Source of the DNA: Phymorhynchus buccinoides | Taxonomy: Eukaryota > Mollusca > Gastropoda > Neogastropoda > Raphitomidae | DNA: 64,000 nt | NCBI GenBank assembly: GCA_017654935.2 | Contig: CM065713.1 | Coordinates: 18,581,898 to 18,645,897, forward strand | Direction of reading: 5' to 3' | Shown here: piece by piece, positions 1 through 12,200 of the stretch | Layout of the letters: each line of letters begins with the position of its first letter | Numbering within the stretch: position 1 is the first letter of the stretch | Translations under genes and position numbers: made by a program | Notes under the pieces: generated by a model | Database searches by the model: none | What the model was told of the DNA's origin: nothing | What the model saw: only the letters and a program-made list of their open reading frames with translations

Positions 1-64
1 TTGAAATAAAATTAGAAGCACAAGCATTGCTACATAATTATCTTGAATAATAATGAAAAATAAA

Positions 65-94
<30 letters not shown>
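65..94. repeat. Poly(G) run of 30
   Basis: Uninterrupted G homopolymer. Length in such runs is uncertain in any sequencing method. Confidence 0.95.
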
Positions 95-95
<1 letters not shown>

Positions 96-904
96 ATGTA
101 CATAAGGGAAAAACAGTGCTATATGCCCAAAAGGTACTATCACTCTGGGTGGAAAGCCAGAAGGTACTGTTGTAAAAGGGGTAAAGAAGGCCGACAGTAG
201 TACTTTCAGTACCTTCTGACTTTTACCCCAGGAGAAATAGTATTTTCTGGGAATAATTCTGTTCAATTTAACTTTTTTTTAACCTCTTCCATAAAGTGAA
301 AATATAACGATTTTCATTATTGCTATTATAACGGGCGTCACTGTATTTTGTCATTTAAAAAACCCGATTTGTCATCCAGCAAGTAAAACAATGGCACGAA
401 TGAGAATTTTAAAAAAAAGTTATATGACGGCTTTTTTCACATTTGATCTTTGCTGGGTTAAATCTTAGAACAAGCACCTTTATTCTGAGTGGCGATCTCT
501 TCCAAATTGCCTTGAAATGGGTAAGTGATAGCGTCGGAATCACTTTAGGGATATTTTCATTGTATGGAAAGATTTGTAACTTGGCTTTGACTCCCCCTCC
601 CCCACCCCCCAAAAAAAACCCCAGCCTGTAAGCAAGTTACATTTTGAATATTCAAGAATGCGAAATTGGTGGTTTTGTCTTGCTTTCGGCATCGTTTTTA
701 GCTGTTTTATAATTTGCAATGTAGGTCACAGACATTAAAATGGCAAACGTTTAGCTAAGTAGGCTTTATGTGGGGGTTTTTGCTTGATTTTTCATTCTTC
801 TTGCGACTTGAAAATAACTCGATCTAATCCAATCCTTTACCCGATTCAAGGCAAAATTAGGAGGAAATAAACTGCTTAAGCAAATGTTAACATCATTCAT
901 TAGC
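95..904. other. Non-coding stretch, nothing recognised
   Basis: AT-rich sequence with a C/A-rich run at 590-620. I see no gene, RNA or repeat family that I can name. Confidence 0.5.
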
Positions 905-1290
905 TCACTGGAGCCGGCACATGAGAGTTGTCAAGAGGTTTGGATTTCTGCCTTGTAACCAACTTTCAAGAGTCACGTCGTAATCTACTTTTAGTTTGCT
1001 TTGACCTTTCGTCTTCAAATCAACCAATCATTGCAGACTTTACTTTCCTTTTTGGCTGCAGAGGTGTGTGTCGGAGATCGGAATGTGAAACTTGACTTCT
1101 TTCTGTGTGTACCATGCTTTGGTCAATAGGAAACGAAAGACCAAGATCATGAAAATCTGATACTTTACGATAAATTAGTTGCTAAACTTTTCCTGACAAT
1201 ATTGGTCCCCAACTCTTCATGTATGTTTGGCGACTGGTTTTCGAACCTAATCCAACGAAACTACGGTTGTAAGGGGAAGCAACTGGTCAG
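905..1290 (+). repeat. Diverged interspersed repeat, copy 1
   Basis: Shares with 5075-5510 the core CCAATCATTGCAGACTTTAC, the TGACCTTTC segment before it and GAAGCAACTGGT at the far end, in the same order. Two old copies of one dispersed repeat; no coding capacity. 1291-1517 holds nothing recognised. Confidence 0.6.
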
Positions 1291-1517
1291 TGCTGAGCGA
1301 GATATAAAAAAAAATGTGTGAAACTGTAAAAGTACTGATGAAGTGCAAACCTCTGCCAGGGGGTTTCACAAAAATCACAAGTGCTGACAGGAGTAAATTC
1401 TCTAAGTGCAGCAGGTATCGCACTTTACTGGCAACTCTTGACTTTAATACAAATTAACATACAAACGGCAGCTGTGTCTAACCTGGCAAGTCTTGTACAG
1501 CATATCGTAAACATCTG

Positions 1518-2138
1518 CCGTCATCATCATCATGGGCATCAACATCATAATCATCATCCTCGTCGCCATCAATACCATCATCATCATAATCCTCCTCGTC
1601 GTCATCGTCAATATCGTTGTTGCCATCAATACCGTCATCATCATAGTCCTCCTCGTCGTCATCGTCAATATCGTAATACCGTCATCATCATAATCCTCCT
1701 CGTCATCATCGTCAATATCGTTGTCCCCATCAATACCATCATCATAATCCTCCTCGTCATCGTCAATACCGTTGTCCCCATCAATACCGTCATCATCATA
1801 ATCCTCGTCATCGTCAATATCGTTGTCCCCATCAATGCCGTCATCATCATCATAATCCTCGTCATTGTCAATATTGTTGTCGCCATCAATACCGTCATCA
1901 TCATCGTCAATATTGTTGTCCCCATCAATGCCGTCATCCTCGTCATCGTCAATATTGTGGTCCCATCAATGCCGTCATCATAATCCTTGTCGTCATCGTC
2001 AATATTGTTGTCCCCATCAATACCGTCATCATCATAATCCTCCGTCGTCATCAATATTGTTGTCGCAATCAATACCGTCATCATCATCATAATCCTCGTC
2101 ATCATCAATATGGTTGTCCCCATCAATACCGTCATCAG
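1518..2138 (-). repeat. Imperfect ~48-51-bp minisatellite, Asp-rich in one minus-strand frame
   Basis: About a dozen diverged units built on CATCATCATAATCCTCGTC and ATCGTTGTCCCCATCAATAC. One minus frame reads DDDGIDGDNDIDDD-type acidic repeats over long stretches, but single-base gaps break the frame and the other frames are equally open. Most likely a non-coding minisatellite downstream of ETHE1; a coding exon of an acidic protein cannot be fully excluded. Confidence 0.75.
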
Positions 2139-2289
2139 AATCCAAGCACCACACGTTTACGAACAGTTATAAAGGCAGCAAACGGATACATGAAGTGTAA
2201 TGTAACAAGGGTGCTGTTAACTCTTTCTACACGAGGGCACGCTATATATCCCTTGCATAACCATTCAAAACGATGGTACACTATAGCGT

Positions 2290-2535
2290 GCATAGAATTA
2301 GAGAGAGAGGGGGAGTGTGTGGGTGTGAGTGGGTGCATGTTTTGTACAAGTGTATGTTTGTGTAAGTGTGTTTGTGTGCATTTCAGTGAGAATGTGTGTG
2401 TGTATGTGTGCAAGAACACGTTCACTCGCATGCGTGCACATGCATGTGCGTGAGTGTTTCAATGCTGATTGCAAAGCACTTTGTGCTCAATAAAAAGAGC
2501 TATGTAACTGTCAGTGTCTGTTTATTATTACTATT
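2290..2535 (+). repeat. GT/GA-rich tract followed by LINE/SINE-type 3' tail
   Basis: GA and TG microsatellite, then GCAAAGCACTTTGTGCTC and TTATTATTACTATT, the usual hairpin plus TAA-type end of CR1/L2-like retroelements. Only the tail is present. Confidence 0.5.
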
Positions 2536-3188
2536 AAAACATTGTTAGTTTACAACTCGGCAAGCAGCAGGTTTGATCAGTTCTATCTACATGTCTCCCA
2601 AACCGTACAGCAAAGCAAAACGAATTGTGTACAAAAACAAACACCTCCTCCAATGCCATCAAACTTGACCTATAGCACATACTGCTGTCCAACCGTTGAA
2701 TGAAAATCTGTTTACAGTTGCGAGAGGGGGGACGCGAGAGAGGACAAAATGCTCTTTTTTAGGAACTGAACATTTAAATTGGAAAAAAAGCCAAACAAAA
2801 CAACAATTTTTTTTAAACTGATGCAGGAAAAAAAAAAAAAAAAAAAAATATCACACACAAATCAAGCAGTTAATCACTAACAATTCATTAAAAATGAAAA
2901 TCATTAAAAAAAAGAGTTTATAAAAAAAAATAGCAATCACTGTCAAAAAGTGAACTAAAGTAAAGGATTAAAGGATTAAAAAACAAAAAGCAAAGAGTTG
3001 ATGAATTACGACGTTTACACGAGTGATCCCAAAAGGAAGAATTGAAGCGTTGCGCTTACACGAGATAGCGAAAAAGGATTCACAAGAAAAGGGAAAGCAA
3101 GGAGTGGAAGTGTCCTATACAGAAATTCCAGTCAGTTCATCAACCAATTGTCCTTCCCCTTGCTCATCCCAGGACATGTGTCGGCCAA
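2521..3188 (-). other. ETHE1: Probable ETHE1 3' UTR with candidate poly(A) signal
   Basis: The first canonical AATAAA on the minus strand after the ETHE1 stop is at 2526-2521, giving a 3' UTR of about 665 nt. The stretch is A-rich on the plus strand, including A-runs at 2829-2849 and 2900-2930, and has no reading frame. The AATAAA lies in a TAA-type repeat tail, so it may be coincidental. Confidence 0.35.
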
Positions 3189-3253
3189 TCAGGATTGCTG
3201 TTGCTCGTCGGCATCATACACACCACACACCAGGTTGGCTGGCAAAGCTTTGT
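3189..3253 (-). CDS. ETHE1: ETHE1 exon 7 (terminal coding part)
   Basis: Split codon GAC (Asp291), then [20 protein letters not shown] and TGA at 3191-3189. The block LPANLVCGV matches the human VPANMRCGV end; the last seven residues are longer and acidic/Gln-rich. Acceptor TGTTTTCAG. Too short to be found without splicing logic. Confidence 0.93.
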
Positions 3254-6200
3254 CTGAAAACACACATAACATGAGTTATTTTTCGAGTTACTTTCCATTC
3301 TGAGGACAGAATGAAACAAAGCTGTCAAGCTCACTCCTTTATCCTCAATAAAGATCATTTTGACTTGACTTGACTTGACTTGACTCGACACACACACATA
3401 ACTAAATAACAATGCATGACAAATAAGGTGTGAGACTTTAGCATAAATTGAGACGTTTCATTTTGTCCTTTATGGTGGCACTCACCTCGGGGACCTTCCC
3501 CAACGCCAGCTGTCCTCGCATCCCTGTGGCTGAGACAGGATGTGCCCTGGGCAAGGCATCTCCACTATGTGTGCTTGTGTGTGTTTTGGTGTTGTGGGTT
3601 GTGTGTGCACGCATGTGTGTGTCTTTGTTTTTGTGCGTGTCTGTGTGTCTGTCTGCGTGCATACGTTTTTGTGTGAGGGTGTTTGTGTATGTGTGTTGGT
3701 GTATGTGGTCAGTCTATGCGGCTCGGTTGCTGTGGCTTACCGAATGGGGTATGAACGAGTTGGCGTCGATAAATATGTGTGTGTGTGTGTGTGTGTCTGT
3801 GTGTGTTAGAGAGAGAGAGAGAGTTGCTTTGTATATGCGCTGTTGCTGGTTAATGCTGTTTTTGTTGTCTGTTGATGAATCATTGATTGTAAAGCGCTTT
3901 GGGCTCATCTGAGGTAAAGTGCTATATAAATGTACAATTATTATTATTATTATTAAACAAATTATACTATAGCCCAGCCTGGTGGTCATTATGAACTGGC
4001 GTACATACATAACATACGGACGAAAATGATCGGGGCCATAACACTTTTCAACTCGTTCCACAATTCAGAGCAGACTCGGAACTGGGGAACGCTACTGAGG
4101 CCTAATTCCGATTATTCTGAGTCCAAAACTTGTCTGAATCCATGTTTTCTCAATCCAAACCATGTTTTGGGGGTCATTTCTTTTAGTCACTTTTCCAGCC
4201 TTCGTTTCACTTACGTTTGACACTCCTTCAGTTTTTAATGTTAAAATGGAACAAAATCAAAAAATCATCCCTACACGAGCCTCAGAAAATACTGCAATAA
4301 GTTTTCATTAACAATGATAGTAATAAGGAGACTAGTAATTTCGATTTAACGGCGATTTCAAAGTGGAAATTAAACTTGGATCAACCAGTACTTTTGTCAA
4401 AACTGAATCACAAACAGTGGTGAGTTTTGCTGTATTTTTTATTTGCAATTTTTTTTCTAGGCAACCCCAGGCCAGGAATTAACCTTTACCAGACTTCCGG
4501 GGTCGCCCACGACCCATTGACACACAAAAAATGTTATATCTCTAAAACTATTTAAGCAATCTTCATGAAATTTCATGACTTTGTCAAAAATGTAAATGGC
4601 TTTAAGTGTGTTAAATTTCATTAATGTGCATAAAATATAAATGACGTAATATGACGCGTCATTTTAACATACTTGTCCAGATGGCGCGGGTCTCCTACGA
4701 CCCCTACTTTAAAGAGCAGAAATATGTCACTGCAGTGCATTGAGTATGGGTTGTGGGAGACCCGCGCCATCTGGAGAAGTATAAACACATGGTGACTCTT
4801 TGACGAGTATGGGTCCTGGAGAACCCGCATCATCTAGACAGGGATAAATACTGTTAAAATGCATGTAAAAATCTGTGGTTACGAGGAGACCCGCATCATC
4901 TGGACAGGGATAAACACTGTTAAAATGCATGTAAAAATCTGTGGTTACGAGGAGACCCGCATCATCTGGAGAGGGATAAAAATACTGTTAAAATGCATGT
5001 AAAAATCTGTGGGTACGAGGAGACCCGCATCATCTGGAGAAGTATAATCACAAGCAACTTCCAGTAAAGGTTAATGATGTTCGCCTCAAGGCAGTGAGTG
5101 ATGTCTTGAAGGGGTTTTAAGCGTTTGAATTCTGGCGTGTAAACAGCTTTCCAGTTGTGGCGTTAGTCTAATTTTAGTGTTCCCTGACCTTTCCTCTCTT
5201 AAAAGCGACCAATCATTGCAGACTTTACTTTGTGCTTTTGGCTAGATGGGAGGGGGGTGGGAGGAAATGTTGGGCTGTCCCAAATTCCTTCATTATACAG
5301 GTCTGTAAGTTGTTTCCGTTAATAGAAGACAAAACGATGGAGTCTGACATTTACCATCCATTGATTAATACATGGAGTTGCTTATCTGTTACAAACATAC
5401 TTTTCATAACTTACAGTACAAACAAAAAAAAGTTACACTATCTTTGGTGAATTATTTTACGAACCCAATCTCAGTCCCAGAAAGAAAAGCGGGAAGCAAC
5501 TGGTGACATGGTATTAGTATTATTAGTTTTAGGTACTTTATAGTCACAGAGGCGTCTGTGAAATTCGGGTTGCTCCCACTTTGGAGAGCGCGTCACAGCC
5601 AGAGGCGATTTTTGTGTGACTGATGAGGAAGGAAAGGGAGGGGGGTAAATTTGGACCAAATGACAACTTTTTCATTGCCACTGGGTTTAATGTGTGCATG
5701 GGCACATGGGACCTCGGTTTATCGTCTCATCCAAAAGACCGTAAGGCCTAGTGTAAAGTGAGAGGAAAAATCCCCTGTACCCAGGTTCGAACTCTGGTTC
5801 AAGAGATGGGAGTTGGCTTCAGAGACGCACATCTGTGTGTGAGAATTACCGTCATTTTCGGACTATAAGGCGATATTTTTTTCTCCAATTTCGACCTATG
5901 CGCCTAATAAACGTGGGCGCCCTATTAGTGAACAAAATCGTGAGAAGAGAGGCAACGATTGCCGTACTCAGTACAGTCTACTATGAGTCAGACATCGAAA
6001 GTGGTCACGAGTCGCCGATACGACGAATACTCACGTTAAAATGCTTCAAAATCCCTATTATCGCCTGAGATACCGTCCAACAGATGCCACAACCCTTCGT
6101 TGGATGTAAAAAGCATCGTTGTAGAGCTTAAAATGCCATAATTCTACCAGTTTTCGCGAAGAAAAGTCCAAACACAACAACCGGAAGTCGCAAAAACGGA

Positions 6201-9200
6201 AGTTTCGATTATTTGAGAAGGGAGCCAACTCTCATTTATGACAGCAGTAATGGCGGTCGGTAAGCGTTTACAGGACGTGTACGGGCTTCAAACTTCGACT
6301 TTCTTTTGCGAGGTGTGTATCGCCTTATAAACGAGGGCGCCTTTTACTTTAATTTTTTCTGATTTTTCTTGAAAATTGCCCTATTCGTCTTATACACAGC
6401 AGCGCCTAATGATCCGAAAAACATTGTAACCTTTTGGTATCTTCTAGTCACAGAGACGAGTCTCTATGGAATTCAGGCTGCTCCCACCTGGAGAGTGTGT
6501 CAGCTTGACGCGCAGCTTCTACGCTGGCCGCATGCATCAATTTTCACGAGTCATATAACGAATAGAACCTGTTCTATTTTCGAGCGTCAAGCTGCGTGAA
6601 CTGACCAATCGAAACGCAAGGAACCAAAAAACAAGGGACACCACTCCACGTTATGCGACCTACCAGACAATCATGGCGGACGACGGCGACACTGCTATCT
6701 TGATTGAGCCGTATCAAAGCCAGGAACACCTTTACAACACTGAGTTAAAGGCCTACCATGACCGAGATAAGACTCCTGAAAGTCTTCTTTCTTTCCATTC
6801 TTGCTGTTTACAAACAGAAGTGACATTACAGTTAACTTTTATTGGTTCCCTAAATGGAGATGACGCCTAGTATGCGACTGGCAATGCGTGCGTCGTACGT
6901 CAAGCATGCTTGCATCACTGACGCGCGTCATGATGTTGACGCCCAGTGTGCGACTGGCAACGCGTGCGTCGTACGCCAAACATGCTTGCATCACTGACGC
7001 GCGTCATGATGTTGACGCCCAGTGTGCGACTGGCAACGCGTGCGTCGTACACCAAACATGCAGCATCACTGACGCGCGTCATGATGTTGACACTGGTGTG
7101 CCAAGGGCCTGACACTGAAGTAACACGTCTGTTATTTCTTCCTTACCGATCTGCTTGGGGTAAGGTAGGTCGAGTTTCTTCATGATTTCAATAAACTCGC
7201 TGCGTGAGCGTGTCAGCCGGCGGTTGAACTTCAGTTCTTCATCCACGGTGCTGCTCGTCTGACCTGAAAACACCAAACGGTTACCGGTACCGTATTTCAC
7301 AAAGTAATGTACCGTATTTCACAAAGTAATGTACCCTATTTTTCGGACTACAAGGCGATCCTTTTTCCCCCCGACTTGACCCCTGTGCCTTGTAATGTGA
7401 CTAGCAAGACAGCAAGAAAATATAATACAGTGGAACGTCCCTTGTAATCTGACTAGCAAGACAGTAAGAATTGTAATGTGACTAGCAAGACAGTAAGAAA
7501 ATATAATACAGTGGAACGTCCCTTGTAATCTGACTAGCAAGACAGTAAGAATTGTAATGTGACTAGCAAGACAGTAAGAAAATATAATACAGTGGAATGT
7601 CCCTTGTAATGTGACTAGCAAGACAGTAAGAAAATATAATACAGTGGAACGTCCCTTGTAATGTGACTAGCAAGAAAATATAATACAGTGGAATGTCCCT
7701 TGTAATGTGACTAGCAAAACAGCAAGAAAATATAATACAGTGGAATGTCCCTTGTAATGTGACTAGCAAAACAGCAAGAAAATATAATACAGTGGAACGT
7801 CCCTTGTAGTGTGACTAGCAAGACAGCAAGAAAATATAATACAGTGGAATATCCCTTGTAATGTGACTAGCAAAACAGTAAGAAAATATAATACAGTGGA
7901 ATGTCCCTTGTAATGTGACTAGCAAAACAGCAAGAAAATATAATACAGTGGAACGTCCCTTGTAATGTGATTAGCAAGACAGCAAGAAAATATAATACAG
8001 TGGAACGTCCCTTGTAAGACCTTCAACAATCAGAGAGAGAAAATACTGTTTTACGTCCTCACGGCCTGGGACCTTCAACAATCATCCCAAAAGAGGTCTT
8101 ATAAGGGAGGGGTCTTATAAGGGAGGTAATTTTAATACTTACAAAGAAGGGCAATGTCTCAGAGAAGTAGGTCTTAAATGGGAGGGAGTCTTATAATGGG
8201 AGGTCTTATAAGGGAGGTTCCACTGTAACAAAATTGTAATTTTGTGTCAAATTCGGGGGGGGGTGTTTTATGATAAGGCGCGCCGTGTCTGTACAAAGCG
8301 GTGCAAGGCGCACCTCCCACAGTTGGGGTGTGTGCTCCCTGTGCAGTTCCGCCTTCAGTATAAGCTGGCTGTTCTATCCTTCCGTCACTTTGAACAGACC
8401 CTTCCGCCTTACCTCTCCAGAGCTCTTCACACCTACACTCCTTCCCGCTCACTCAGGTCCTCAAACACAAAACTTCTGAAAGTTCCAAAAACAAATCTAA
8501 AATCATTTGGTGACCGCAGTTTCAGTTTCAGTGCCCCTGCTGTTTGGAATTCCCTCCCAGTCGATCTCCGCCATGAACCAACTATCTCTACTTTCAAAGC
8601 TAAACTCAAGACACACTACTTTCAAAGCTCATTCGGTTTGTAAATGTTTCCTTCTTGATCTTGTACCTGGGTGAATGAATGGGTGATAATGTTTTGTGCG
8701 ACTGCGGGTGTATCAGTGAATGGAAGCGCCTTGAGTGTAAAATAATTATAGAAAGGCGCTATAGAAATACTATCAATTATTATTATTATTATTATGATAA
8801 GGCGCGCCGTGTCTGTACAAAGCGGTGCAAGGCGCACCTCCCACATTTGGGGTGTGTGTTTTATGATAAGGCGCGCCGTGTCTGTACAAAGCGGTGCAAG
8901 GCGCACCTCCCACATTTGGGGTGTGTTTTATGATAAGGCGCGCCGTGTCTGTACAAAGCGGTGCAAGGCGCACCTCCCACATTTGGGGTGTGTGTTTTAT
9001 GATAAGGCGCGCCGTGTCTGTACAAAGCGGTGCAAGGCGCACCTCCCACATTTGGGGTGTGTTTTATGATAAGGCGCGCCGTGTCTGTACAAAGCGGTGC
9101 AAGGCGCACCTCCCACATTTGGGGTGTGTTTTATGATAAGGTGCGCCGTGTCTGTACAAAGCGGTGCAAGGTGCACCTCCCACATTTGGGGTGTGTGTTT

Positions 9201-12200
9201 TATGATAAGGTGCGCCGTGTCTGTACAAAGCGGTGCAAGGCGCACCTCCCACATTTGGGGTGTGTGTTTTATGATAAGGTGCGCCGTGTCTGTACAAAGC
9301 GGTGCAAGGCGCACCTCCCACATTTGGGGTGTGTTTTATGATAAGGTGCGCCGTGTCTGTACAAAGCGGTGCAAGGTGCACCTCCCACATTTGGGGTGTG
9401 TTTTATGATAAGGTGCGCCGTGTCTGTACAAAGCGGTGCAAGGTGCACCTCCCACATTTGGGGTGTGTTTTATGATAAGGTGCGCCGTGTCTGTACAAAG
9501 CGGTGCAAGGCGCACCTCCCACATTTGGGGTGTGTTTTATGATAAGGTGCGCCGTGTCTGTACAAAGCGGTGCAAGGCGCACCTCCCACATTTGGGGTGT
9601 GTGTTTTATGATAAGGTGCGCCGTGTCTGTACAAAGCGGTGCAAGGCGCACCTCCCACATTTGGGGTGTGTTTTATGATAAGGTGCGCCGTGTCTGTACA
9701 AAGCGGTGCAAGGTGCACCTCCCACATTTGGGGTGTGTTTTATATAAGGTGCGCCGTGTCTGTACAAAGCGGTGCAAGGTGCACCTCCCACATTTGGGGT
9801 GTGTTTTATGATAAGGTGCGCCGTGTCTGTACAAAGCGGTGCAAGGCGCACCTCCCACATTTGGGGGTGTGTTTTATGATAAGGTGCGCCGTGTCTGTAC
9901 AAAGCGGTGCAAGGCGCACCTCCCACATTTGGGGGTGTGTGTTTTATGATAAGGTGCGCCGTGTCTGTACAAAGCGGTGCAAGGCGCACCTCCCACATTT
10001 GGGGGGTGTGTTTTATGATAAGGTGCGCCGTGTCTGTACAAAGCGGTGCAAGGCGCACCTCCCACATTTGGGGGGGGGTGTTTTATGATAAGGTGCGCCG
10101 TGTCTGTACAAAGCGGTGCAAGGCGCACCTCCCACATTTGGGGTGTGTGTTTTATGATAAGGTGCGCCGTGTCTGTACAAAGCGGTGCAAGGCGCACCTC
10201 CCACATTTGGGGTGTGTTTTATGATAAGGTGCGCCGTGTCTGTACAAAGCGGTGCAAGGCGCACCTCCCACATTTGGGGTGTGTTTTATGATAAGGTGCG
10301 CCGTGTCTGTACAAAGCGGTGCAAGGCGCACCTCCCACATTTGGGGTGTGTTTTATGATAAGGTGCGCCGTGTCTGTACAAAGCGGTGCAAGGCGCACCT
10401 CCCACATTTGGGGTGTGTTTTATGATAAGGTGCGCCGTGTCTGTACAAAGCGGTGCAAGGCGCACCTCCCACATTTGGGGTGTGTTTTATGATAAGGTGC
10501 GCCGTGTCTGTACAAAGCGGTGCAAGGCGCACCTCCCACATTTGGGGTGTGTGTTTTATGATACGGTGCGCCGTGTCTGTACAAAGCGGTGCAAGGCGCA
10601 CCTCCCACATTTGGGGTGTGTTTTATGATAAGGTGCGCCGTGTCTGTACAAAGCGGTGCAAGGCGCACCTCCCACATTTGGGGTGTGTGTTTTATGATAA
10701 GGTGCGCCGTGTCTGTACAAAGCGGTGCAAGGCGCACCTCCCACATTTGGGGGGTGTGTTTTATGATAAGGTGCGCCGTGTCTGTACAAAGCGGTGCAAG
10801 GCGCACCTCCCACATTTGGGGGTGTGTTTTATGATAAGGTGCGCCGTGTCTGTACAAAGCGGTGCAAGGCGCACCTCCCACATTTGGGGGGTGTGTTTTA
10901 TGATAAGGTGCGCCGTGTCTGTACAAAGCGGTGCAAGGCGCACCTCCCACATTTGGGGGGTGTGTTTTATGATAAGGTGCGCCGTGTCTGTACAAAGCGG
11001 TGCAAGGCGCACCTCCCACATTTGGGGGGTGTGTTTTATGATAAGGTGCGCCGTGTCTGTACAAAGCGGTGCAAGGCGCACCTCCCACATTTGGGGTGTG
11101 TGTTTTATGATAAGGTGCGCCGTGTCTGTACAAAGCGGTGCAAGGCGCACCTCCCACATTTGGGGTGTGTGTTTTATGATAAGGTGCGCCGTGTCTGTAC
11201 AAAGCGGTGCAAGGCGCACCTCCCACATTTGGGGTGTGTGTTTTATGATAAGGTGCGCCGTGTCTGTACAAAGCGGTGCAAGGCGCACCTCCCACATTTG
11301 GGGTGTGTTTTATGATAAGGTGCGCCGTGTCTGTACAAAGCGGTGCAAGGCGCACCTCCCACATTTGGGGTGTGTGTTTTATGATAAGGTGCGCCGTGTC
11401 TGTACAAAGCGGTGCAAGGCGCACCTCCCACATTTGGGGTGTGTTTTATGATAAGGTGCGCCGTGTCTGTACAAAGCGGTGCAAGGCGCACCTCCCACAT
11501 TTGGGGTGTGTGTTTTATGATAAGGCGCGCCGTGTCTGCACAAAGCGGTGCAAGGCGCACCTCCCACATTTGGGGTGTGTTTTATGATAAGGCGCGCCGT
11601 GTCTGTACAAAGCGGTGCAAGGCGCACCTCCCACATTTGGGGTGTGTTTTATGATAAGGCGCGCCGTGTCTGTACAAAGCGGTGCAAGGCGCACCTCCCA
11701 CATTTGGGGTGTGTGTTTTATGATAAGGTGCGCCGTGTCTGTACAAAGCGGTGCAAGGCGCACCTCCCACATTTGGGGTGTGTGTTTTATGATAAGGTGC
11801 GCCGTGTCTGTACAAAGCGGTGCAAGGCGCACCTCCCACATTTGGGGTGTGTTTTATGATAAGGTGCGCCGTGTCTGTACAAAGCGGTGCAAGGCGCACC
11901 TCCCACATTTGGGGTGTGTTTTATGATAAGGTGCGCCGTGTCTGTACAAAGCGGTGCAAGGCGCACCTCCCACATTTGGGGTGTGTGTTTTATGATAAGG
12001 TGCGCCGTGTCTGTACAAAGCGGTGCAAGGCGCACCTCCCACATTTGGGGTGTGTTTTATGATAAGGTGCGCCGTGTCTGTACAAAGCGGTGCAAGGCGC
12101 ACCTCCCACATTTGGGGTGTGTTTTATGATAAGGTGCGCCGTGTCTGTACAAAGCGGTGCAAGGCGCACCTCCCACATTTGGGGTGTGTTTTATGATAAG

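Noticed and set aside
3438..3662. Possible alternative last exon of ETHE1 (frame with [14 protein letters not shown])
   Set aside because: No similarity to the ETHE1 C-terminus; the sequence belongs to a dispersed repeat also found at 50775. The exon at 3189-3253 fits in sequence and phase.
5784..5794. tRNA gene
   Set aside because: Only a B-box-like GGTTCGAACTC is present, without a cloverleaf; better explained by a SINE-like repeat.
10420..11451. Open frames of about 330 codons on both strands with [18 protein letters not shown] repeats
   Set aside because: Artefact of the 67-bp array; units of different length shift the frame at random.
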